NCBI GenBank assembly: GCA_913776675.1 | Contig: CAJYRE010000442.1 | Location: 1 to 5,130, forward strand | DNA: 5,130 bases | Reading direction: 5' to 3' | DNA from: Rhizobiaceae bacterium | GTDB lineage: Bacteria > Pseudomonadota > Alphaproteobacteria > Rhizobiales > Rhizobiaceae | Part shown: positions 1 to 5,130 of the stretch, piece after piece | How positions within the stretch are numbered: position 1 is the first letter of the stretch | Layout of the letters: each line of letters starts with the position of its first letter | Notes under the pieces: generated by a model | What the model was told of the DNA's origin: nothing | Databases searched by the model: none | What the model saw: only the letters and a program-made list of their open reading frames with translations | Program-made: the position numbers and the translations under genes

Positions 1-1
1 C

Positions 2-286
2 GCAACGTCGTGGCAGAAATTCTGGCATATCACCGTGCCGCAATTGGCTCCCACCACGTTTTTCGTCTCGGTGATGCTGACCATTCAATCCTTCAAGGTG
101 TTTGATCAGATTTTCATGATCACCCAAGGCGGACCGGGCACATCGACGCTCGTGCTGGTCTATCACATCTACAACGAAGCCTTTATTTCCTGGGATCTGG
201 GCTATTCCAGCATGGTGGCGCTGGTGTTGTTCTTCATGGTTCTGATCATCACCGTCGTGCAGTTTCGTTATCTGCGTGAAGATTGA
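2..286 (+). CDS. CUT1-family sugar ABC transporter permease, MalF/UgpA-like (C-terminal fragment, 5' end outside window)
   Basis: This is an inner-membrane permease subunit of a carbohydrate importer; only the last 94 residues are visible. The frame is open to the left edge, so the gene starts outside the window; the in-frame GTG at position 35 is an internal valine (ITVPQLAP) and not a start. The visible part opens with ATSWQKFWHITVPQLAPT, the tail of the EAA loop that docks onto the ATPase; its EAAxxDG core would lie just upstream. Next come a membrane segment, the sequence FDQIFMITQGGPGTSTLVLVYHIY, which is characteristic of MalF/UgpA-type subunits, and a final hydrophobic helix (about MVALVLFFMVLIITVVQF) ending in a short basic/acidic tail. 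Twelve bases separate its stop from the start of the partner permease, as expected for a heterodimeric permease pair. The substrate cannot be read from this fragment. Confidence 0.93.
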   Translation, partial: ATSWQKFWHITVPQLAPTTFFVSVMLTIQSFKVFDQIFMITQGGPGTSTLVLVYHIYNEAFISWDLGYSSMVALVLFFMVLIITVVQFRYLRED

Positions 287-287
287 G

Positions 288-293
288 AGGAGG
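288..293 (+). promoter_or_regulatory. Shine-Dalgarno site that decides the start of the second permease
   Basis: AGGAGG is a perfect ribosome binding core placed directly after the upstream stop codon. It lies 5 bases before the ATG at 299 but only 2 bases before the adjacent in-frame GTG at 296. The spacing favours the ATG, which makes the protein one residue shorter than a GTG start would. Confidence 0.75.
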
Positions 294-298
294 CTGTG

Positions 299-1135
299 AT
301 GAAAATCCTTGGGGTCAAAATCAAGCCGAGAACCATCATGCTCTATGTCACCATCATTGCCATCACGGTTCTGATGCTGCTGCCCTTTGCATGGATGCTT
401 TCGGCGTCGCTGAAGCTCAACCGGGATGTGTTCGCCTTTCCCATTGTCTGGATTCCGCCCCATCCGCGATGGCAGAATTACATTGATATATGGACGAAAA
501 TTCCCTTGGCACTGTTTGTCTATAACACCTCAAAACTGACCATTATCGTCACGCTTTTGCAGCTTTTCACCTCCAGTTTTGCGGCCTATGCCTTTGCCAA
601 ACTGCATTTTCCCTACAAAAACCTGTTGTTTCTGGGCTATATCGCCACCATCGCCATGCCATGGCAGGTGTATATGGTGCCGCAATTTTTGTTGATGCGC
701 GAATTTGGCCTCAACAACACCCACTTGGCGCTGATCTGCCTGCAAGCCTTCAACGCCTTTGGCGTGTTTCTGATGCGGCAGTTCTACATGTCGATTCCCG
801 ATGAATTGTGCGAGGCCGCCCGCATTGATGGCATGAATGAATACCAGATCTGGGCCAAGATCATGCTGCCGCTGTCCAAGCCGGCTCTTTCGACCCTGAC
901 GATCTTCACCTTCGTCAACACCTGGAACGATTTTCTCGGGCCGATGATCTATCTGACCCGCACCGAGCTGAAGACCATTCAGATTGGCCTTCGCATGTTT
1001 ATTTCACAATATTCGGCTGAGTATGGGTTGATCATGGCCGCCTCCGTCGTCGCCATCCTTCCCGTTCTTGTGGTGTTTCTGGCGCTGCAACGCTTCTTTG
1101 TCGAAGGCGTGGCCAATTCCGGTTTGAAAGGTTGA
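299..1135 (+). CDS. CUT1-family sugar ABC transporter permease, MalG/UgpE-like
   Basis: This is the second inner-membrane permease subunit of the importer, 278 residues and full length for the family. A first membrane helix (about residues 12-34) is followed by the periplasmic stretch with FPIVWIPPHPRWQNYIDIW, typical of MalG-type subunits. Further hydrophobic segments lie near residues 77-99, 108-130, 140-160, 195-215 and 243-265. The EAA loop is intact at about residues 172-195 (EAARIDGMNEYQIWAKIMLP) and would contact the ATPase. The C-terminus, RFFVEGVANSGLKG, matches the conserved family ending. It forms a pair with the truncated permease upstream and is followed after 4 bases by the GH88 gene, so translation of the two is probably coupled. 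The start was placed at ATG 299 rather than GTG 296 because of the spacing from AGGAGG. The family is certain; the substrate is inferred only from the neighbouring enzyme. Confidence 0.96.
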   Translation: MKILGVKIKPRTIMLYVTIIAITVLMLLPFAWMLSASLKLNRDVFAFPIVWIPPHPRWQNYIDIWTKIPLALFVYNTSKLTIIVTLLQLFTSSFAAYAFAKLHFPYKNLLFLGYIATIAMPWQVYMVPQFLLMREFGLNNTHLALICLQAFNAFGVFLMRQFYMSIPDELCEAARIDGMNEYQIWAKIMLPLSKPALSTLTIFTFVNTWNDFLGPMIYLTRTELKTIQIGLRMFISQYSAEYGLIMAASVVAILPVLVVFLALQRFFVEGVANSGLKG

Positions 1136-1139
1136 AACG

Positions 1140-2312
1140 ATGAGTGTGTTCGCCCAGAATTTGACTGTTCCCGCCATAACGGATGATGAGGTAAAAGCCG
1201 CACTGGACGAGGCTGTTGCACAGGTGCGGCGCAATCTGCCAGCCTTTACCTATCAGGCGCAAAACCACTCCAGCGTCAACAATATCTATTCTGCGGTTGC
1301 CAATGACCAATGGACGGCCGGTTTTTGGCCCGGCGAAATTTGGCTGGCGTTTGAACATACGGGCGATAAAGTTTTTCAATATGCGGCGCAAATTCAGGTG
1401 CAAAGCTTTCTGCATCGCATCGAGAACCGTATTGAGACCGACCATCATGACATGGGCTTTCTCTATTCGCCCAGTTGTGTGGCGGCGTGGAAACTGGTGG
1501 GCGATGAAGATGGTCGTAAGGCCGCCATTCTCGCGGCTGATCAGTTGATTGAGCGTTTCCATCCCATCGGCGGCTTTCTACAAGCCTGGGGTCCGATGGG
1601 CCAGCCGGAAAACCACCGCTATATCATTGATTGCCTTCTCAATCTGCCGCTTCTCTATTGGGCAAGCCGGGAAACCGGCGATACAAAATACCGCGACATT
1701 GCGCTCATCCATGCGCGCACCACATTGGCGCATTCCATCCGCCCGGATGATTCCACCTATCACACATTTTACATGGACCCTGTCACGGGCGGCCCGGTGC
1801 GCGGAGCCACCAAGCAAGGCTACCGCGATGATAGCGATTGGGCGCGCGGTCAGGCGTGGGGCATTTACGGCATGGCACTTTCCTATCGCTATGAACCGCT
1901 TCCTGAATATCGTGATGCCTTTGACCGCTTGCTGGCCTTCTATTGCAAGCGCCTGCCAGCCGATCTCATCCCCTATTGGGATCTGATTTTCACCGAGGGC
2001 GATGAGCCGCGGGATTCCTCCTCAGCTTCCATTGTGGCCTGCGGCTTGCTGGAAATGGCCGATCTTGTCGGTGGTGATGTCGCAGAGGACTATCGCCTGT
2101 TGGCGCGGCGGATGATGAAAAGTCTGGTCGATCACTACGCCGTCAAAGACCCTGAACTGTCAAACGGCTTGGTGCTGCACGGCACCTATTCGAAAAAGAC
2201 CCCTTACAACACCTGCCGTGGCGAAGGTGTCGATGAATGCGTCTCGTGGGGCGATTATTATTACATGGAGGCCCTGACGCGGCTTTCACGCACATGGTCC
2301 ACCTATTGGTGA
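1140..2312 (+). CDS. Glycoside hydrolase family 88 protein, unsaturated glucuronyl hydrolase-like
   Basis: GH88 enzymes hydrate the 4,5-double bond of an unsaturated uronate at the non-reducing end of lyase products and so release it from the rest of the oligosaccharide. The 390 residues resemble the Bacillus sp. GL1 enzyme (377 residues, recalled). Motifs in order: QWTAGFWPGEIWLAFE with W58; HHDMGFLYSPS with D104; IIDCLLNLPLLYWAS with D164; YHTFYMDPVTGGPVRGATKQG with H208 and Q226; SDWARGQAWGIYG with W234 and R236; and a C-terminal SWGDYYYMEAL. D104 and D164 correspond to the GL1 catalytic pair D88 and D149, with W58 and H208 also in register by my hand alignment. There is no hydrophobic leader, so the enzyme is cytoplasmic and acts after import. 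The ATG at 1140 follows GAAAGG at 1126-1131. The position between transporter genes supports intracellular processing of the imported sugar. The exact glycan is unknown; a related GH105-type specificity is less likely given the motifs. Confidence 0.93.
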   Translation: MSVFAQNLTVPAITDDEVKAALDEAVAQVRRNLPAFTYQAQNHSSVNNIYSAVANDQWTAGFWPGEIWLAFEHTGDKVFQYAAQIQVQSFLHRIENRIETDHHDMGFLYSPSCVAAWKLVGDEDGRKAAILAADQLIERFHPIGGFLQAWGPMGQPENHRYIIDCLLNLPLLYWASRETGDTKYRDIALIHARTTLAHSIRPDDSTYHTFYMDPVTGGPVRGATKQGYRDDSDWARGQAWGIYGMALSYRYEPLPEYRDAFDRLLAFYCKRLPADLIPYWDLIFTEGDEPRDSSSASIVACGLLEMADLVGGDVAEDYRLLARRMMKSLVDHYAVKDPELSNGLVLHGTYSKKTPYNTCRGEGVDECVSWGDYYYMEALTRLSRTWSTYW

Positions 2313-2353
2313 GCAGTCAGACCTGAACAAATTCAAGGGGACCGGAGAAGCAG

Positions 2354-3481
2354 ATGGCTGGCATTACCCTATCGAAACTCAACAAGACTTTTGGCGCGCT
2401 GAAAGTGGTGCATGACATTGATCTGGAGATCGCAGACAAGGAATTCATCATTCTGGTTGGCCCATCCGGTTGCGGCAAATCCACCACCTTGCGGATGATT
2501 GCAGGGCTGGAAGAGATTTCCGGTGGAGAGCTGGTGATCGGTGATCAACTGGTCAATGATGTCCCCTCCAAAGACCGCGACATCGCCATGGTGTTTCAGA
2601 ACTATGCGCTTTATCCGCATATGACGGTGTATAAAAACATGGCCTTTGGCCTGCAATTGCGCAAAGCGCCTCAGGATGTGATCGATCAGAAGGTCAAGGA
2701 AGCCGCCAAGATTCTCGACATTGAGCATTTGCTAAACCGCAAACCCAAAGCCCTCTCCGGCGGTCAGCGGCAGCGCGTGGCGCTGGGCCGCGCCATGGTG
2801 CGAAACCCTGCGGTGTTTCTGCTGGATGAGCCACTGTCCAACCTTGATGCCAAACTGCGCGGCACCATGCGGGCCGAAATTACCAAATTGCACAAGCGGC
2901 TGGATGCCACATTCATCTATGTCACCCACGATCAGGTGGAAGCCATGACCATGGCCGACCGGATTGTGGTGATGAAAGATGGCCGAATTTTGCAAGTCGA
3001 TACGCCGCAAAACCTCTATGACAGGCCAATCAACATGTTTGTGGCTGGCTTTATTGGCGCACCGCAAATGAACATGCTGACCGTGACGCTGGCAAAGCGC
3101 GGCAATGATTACGTGGCCGTGTTTGGCGGGCAAGACATGCCTTTGCCCAAAAGTTTTGATGCGGAAAGGCTCAAAACCTATGAAGGGCGCGAGCTTATTC
3201 TGGGCCTGCGGCCAGAGAATTTTTATGAATTTCAGCCGGTTGATGTTGCTGCAAACGCGGTCGCCACATTGAGTACCACCGTGGAACTGGCCGAGCCAAT
3301 GGGATCAGAGGTTCACCTCAATGTCATCTGCCATGGGCATACTCTGATTGCCAAGGTTTCGCCCCGCTGCCGAGCGCGCAGCGGCGATGCCATCAATCTG
3401 GTGGTGGATATGAGTTCCGCCCATCTGTTTGACAAGGACACAGAGCTGGCCATTCCACGCAGGCAGATAGGCACGGCATGA
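2354..3481 (+). CDS. Sugar ABC transporter ATP-binding protein, MalK/UgpC-like
   Basis: This is the ATPase that powers the importer, working as a dimer on the cytoplasmic face of the permeases. All nucleotide-binding motifs are intact in its 375 residues: Walker A GPSGCGKST (36-44), Q-loop FQNYALYPHMTV with Q82, signature LSGGQRQRVALGRAMVR (134-150), Walker B VFLLDEP (154-160), D-loop SNLD, and the H-loop YVTHDQVEAMT with H192. A regulatory C-terminal region follows, with NMFVAGFIGAPQMN at about 227-240 and the TOBE-type LGLRPENFYEF near 283-293, as in MalK and UgpC. The ATG at 2354 is preceded by GGAG at 2344-2347 with 6-base spacing. It lies 41 bases after GH88, the largest gap in the cluster, and its stop overlaps the next start as ATGA. 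Automatic pipelines would probably call it ugpC, but glycerol-3-phosphate transport is not indicated here. Confidence 0.96.
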   Translation: MAGITLSKLNKTFGALKVVHDIDLEIADKEFIILVGPSGCGKSTTLRMIAGLEEISGGELVIGDQLVNDVPSKDRDIAMVFQNYALYPHMTVYKNMAFGLQLRKAPQDVIDQKVKEAAKILDIEHLLNRKPKALSGGQRQRVALGRAMVRNPAVFLLDEPLSNLDAKLRGTMRAEITKLHKRLDATFIYVTHDQVEAMTMADRIVVMKDGRILQVDTPQNLYDRPINMFVAGFIGAPQMNMLTVTLAKRGNDYVAVFGGQDMPLPKSFDAERLKTYEGRELILGLRPENFYEFQPVDVAANAVATLSTTVELAEPMGSEVHLNVICHGHTLIAKVSPRCRARSGDAINLVVDMSSAHLFDKDTELAIPRRQIGTA

Positions 3482-4179
3482 ACTGGCTGCGCGCACGATT
3501 TTTACATGAAGGGCCCGGTATCCCGAAGGATGCCCCGAAAAAGCACGGGCTTGCGCTGTTTGGTCAGATTGTTGTGCGCGAAGCCTGGGACATGTTCAAG
3601 CTCAACCTTCTGATTGTGGTGTTTAGCCTGCCCATCATCACCATTCCCGCCACGCATGCGGCGGCAACGCGCATTTGCATCTCCATGGTGCGGGATGAAA
3701 ATACCTATCTGTGGCGGGACTTCTGGCAAGCATTTCGCCGCTATGGCGCGGCAGCGACGGCATGGGGTGGCGTCAGTGTTGTTATGCTGGGTGTATCTGG
3801 CTATGCCGCCTTCATCTATGGCCAATTGGCCGTGATCCATCTGGCGTTTGCAGCGGCCGCCACCCTCTGCACGGCCATCTGGATGGTAACTTGGCTGCTC
3901 ACAGCACACTTGTTCGTGCTGCTGGTCGAGCGCCCTGAGGTGAGTGCTGGCAATCGCGCCCGATTGACACTGCTGGCCGCAGTGACGCGCCCATGGCCGA
4001 TTCTGGCCGCTTTCGGCTTTATAGCCGCGCTCTGGCTGCTGCATGTCCTGTTTTATCCTGTATCGATTTTCATGCCAGCAACCTTTATTTTTTCGTTGTC
4101 CACATTGGCTGTTACGTTCAGTGCCCTCAAGGGCAGTGATCAGGTTTTGCAGCGGCACACCGAGGCATCCCATCCATAA
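3478..4179 (+). CDS. DUF624 family (YesL-like) multi-pass membrane protein
   Basis: This is an integral membrane protein of 233 residues with no proven biochemical role. It fits the DUF624/YesL family: an N-terminal GPGIPKDAPKKHGLALFG (about 12-29), a long helix running into KLNLLIVVFSLPIITIPATHAA (41-62), then MVRDENTYLWRDFWQAFRRYG (70-90). Hydrophobic segments lie at about 42-60, 92-114, 118-150 (one long or two short), 172-192 and 194-216. There is no signal peptide or enzymatic motif. The start codon overlaps the ATPase stop (ATGA), and the Shine-Dalgarno signal is weak (TAGG at 3468-3471), which suggests termination-reinitiation coupling and production in step with the ATPase. Family members are commonly found next to sugar ABC transporters and glycan-degrading enzymes, for example Bacillus yesL. 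A helper role in transporter assembly or function is inference. Confidence 0.85.
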   Translation: MNWLRARFLHEGPGIPKDAPKKHGLALFGQIVVREAWDMFKLNLLIVVFSLPIITIPATHAAATRICISMVRDENTYLWRDFWQAFRRYGAAATAWGGVSVVMLGVSGYAAFIYGQLAVIHLAFAAAATLCTAIWMVTWLLTAHLFVLLVERPEVSAGNRARLTLLAAVTRPWPILAAFGFIAALWLLHVLFYPVSIFMPATFIFSLSTLAVTFSALKGSDQVLQRHTEASHP

Positions 4180-4193
4180 ATTCACATCATCGG

Positions 4194-4200
4194 GGAGGAG
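4194..4200 (+). promoter_or_regulatory. Strong Shine-Dalgarno site of the solute-binding protein gene
   Basis: GGAGGAG lies 6 bases before the ATG at 4207, in the 27-base gap after the DUF624 gene. It and the site at 288-293 are the best ribosome binding sites in the window. This fits the need for a binding protein in excess over the membrane subunits when all genes share one transcript. Confidence 0.7.
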
Positions 4201-4206
4201 ACCCAC

Positions 4207-5130
4207 ATGCGACATTTTCTAAAACTCTCATTGCTGGCAACAAGCATGATGCTGCCGGGACATGCCTTTGCACAAAGCACCATCACCCTGAATTGGGCGC
4301 TGTGGGATTGGGACAAGGTGGCGTTTTACCAGCCGCTGATCAGCGCCTATGAAAAGCAGCATCGTGGCATCAAAATCACCCATACCGATCTCGGCTCACA
4401 AGATTACAACACCATGTTGATGACCCAGTTGACCGGCGGGGCCAAAGACATCGACATTGTGACCGTGAAGGATATTCCGGGCTATGCGCAACTGGTCAGC
4501 ACCAAGGCGCTGGTTGATCTGTCCAAAGAAGGTGCCGCCCCCAAGGATACCAAAAATTACGGCGGATTGATTGAGGCGCTGACGGTGAATGGTGGATTGT
4601 ATGCCCTGCCGTTTCGCACCGATTTCTGGATTGTCTATTACAACAAGGATCTGTTCGACAAAGCCGGTGTGCCCTATCCCACCAATGACATGACGTGGAA
4701 ACAATTTGATGCCACAGCCAAAAAACTGACCACCGGATTTGGTGCCAACAAGGTGTATGGGGCCCATCTGCACACCTGGCGCTCGACGGTGGAGCTTCCC
4801 GGCATTCAGGATGGCAAACACACGCTGATTGATGGCCAATATGACTTTCTGAAGCCCTGGTATGAGCGCGCCCTTTCCTTGCAAAAAGATGGCGTGGTGC
4901 AGTCCTATGGCTCATTGAAATCCACCAACACCCATTATTCCGGCCCATTTTTCAATCAGCAAATTGCCATGCTGCCCATGGGCACATGGTTTATCGGCAC
5001 CCAGATTGCCAAGGTTGCCTCTGGTGAGTCGCTTTCCAAAAACTGGGGTATCGTCAGCTTCCCGCATCCCGAAGGCGTTGAAGCTGGCACGACAGCAGCG
5101 CAAGTGACCAGCCTGGGCGTCAGCGCCAAC
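4207..5130 (+). CDS. Extracellular solute-binding protein family 1, sugar ABC transporter (C-terminus outside window)
   Basis: This is the periplasmic binding protein that captures the oligosaccharide and delivers it to the permease pair. The frame is open from ATG 4207 to the window edge, giving 308 residues of a protein that usually has about 400-450. The first 22 residues are a Sec signal peptide: basic start MRHFLK, hydrophobic core, and a type I cleavage site after AFA (AFA|QS). There is no lipobox cysteine, so the protein is soluble in the periplasm. Family 1 features follow: ITLNWALWDWDKVAFYQPLISAYEKQH (26-52), YNTMLMTQLTGGAKDIDIVTV (67-87), ALPFRTDFWIVYYNKDLFDKAGVPYP (133-158), MTWKQFDATAKKLT (162-175), and FNQQIAMLPMGTWF (249-262). 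Aromatic residues such as W30, W33, W35 and W141 could stack on sugar rings, but this is inference. Its place at the distal end, after the ATPase, is less usual for CUT1 systems. Confidence 0.93.
   Translation, partial: MRHFLKLSLLATSMMLPGHAFAQSTITLNWALWDWDKVAFYQPLISAYEKQHRGIKITHTDLGSQDYNTMLMTQLTGGAKDIDIVTVKDIPGYAQLVSTKALVDLSKEGAAPKDTKNYGGLIEALTVNGGLYALPFRTDFWIVYYNKDLFDKAGVPYPTNDMTWKQFDATAKKLTTGFGANKVYGAHLHTWRSTVELPGIQDGKHTLIDGQYDFLKPWYERALSLQKDGVVQSYGSLKSTNTHYSGPFFNQQIAMLPMGTWFIGTQIAKVASGESLSKNWGIVSFPHPEGVEAGTTAAQVTSLGVSAN

Noticed and set aside
35..286. A short stand-alone gene starting at GTG 35
   Set aside because: The frame remains open upstream and encodes the EAA-loop tail before this GTG, so it is an internal codon of a longer permease gene cut by the window edge.
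1032..1562. A 176-codon minus-strand open frame across the permease/GH88 junction
   Set aside because: It spans two well-supported plus-strand genes, shows no recognisable domain, and is best explained as a shadow.
2313..2353. The 41-base gap between GH88 and the ATPase as a regulatory site
   Set aside because: No inverted repeat, terminator or operator-like palindrome is apparent; beyond the ribosome binding site for the ATPase nothing specific could be supported.
4080..4206. Possible internal promoter or terminator before the binding protein gene (AT-rich run near 4082-4096, TTGTCC at 4096)
   Set aside because: No reasonable -10 hexamer lies at proper spacing, the AT-rich run encodes a membrane helix, and no stem-loop followed by a T-run is visible in the 27-base gap.
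3502..4215. A 237-codon open frame on the minus strand opposite the DUF624 gene
   Set aside because: It lies almost wholly antisense to a gene with a recognisable family and membrane profile. Its translation is rich in His, Gln, Arg and Cys with no family resemblance, which is typical of a reverse-strand shadow in a GC-rich coding region.
4396..5103. Several minus-strand open frames opposite the solute-binding protein gene
   Set aside because: The plus-strand frame here is continuous from a strong ribosome site and signal peptide to the window edge with clear family motifs, so the opposite frames are shadows.

Overview
The window is one tightly packed, single-direction (+ strand) gene cluster for taking up and processing an oligosaccharide. 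Protein style and base composition (moderately GC-rich by eye, a complete UgpC/MalK-type ATPase, CUT1 permeases, a Sec-type periplasmic binding protein) suggest a Gram-negative alphaproteobacterium. A member of the Rhizobiales (Rhizobium/Agrobacterium-like) is my best guess, but this is inference from protein style and not a sequence match.

Layout from left to right: the C-terminal part of a MalF/UgpA-type permease (2-286, cut by the window edge); a complete MalG/UgpE-type permease (299-1135); a cytoplasmic glycoside hydrolase family 88 enzyme, i.e. an unsaturated glucuronyl hydrolase-like protein (1140-2312); a MalK/UgpC-type ABC ATPase (2354-3481); a small DUF624/YesL-like multi-pass membrane protein whose start codon overlaps the ATPase stop (3478-4179); and a family 1 extracellular solute-binding protein with a clear signal peptide (4207 to beyond the right edge). 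Gaps between genes are 12, 4, 41, -4 and 27 bases. No terminator-like hairpin or convincing internal promoter was seen, so all six genes are probably one transcript that starts left of the window and continues to the right. No intergenic stretch exceeds 41 bases.

Working model (inference): an external or periplasmic polysaccharide lyase, not in this window, cuts a uronic-acid-containing polysaccharide and leaves oligosaccharides with a 4,5-unsaturated uronate at the non-reducing end. The binding protein captures these, the two permeases and the ATPase import them, and the GH88 enzyme removes the unsaturated uronate in the cytoplasm. The DUF624 protein is the least understood part. DUF624 proteins are best known from Firmicutes sugar-ABC loci such as Bacillus yesL, which sits near the yesOPQ transporter and the yesR unsaturated rhamnogalacturonyl hydrolase, so the cluster resembles that system with a GH88 enzyme in place of GH105. 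No RNA genes, mobile elements, CRISPR arrays or notable repeats were found.
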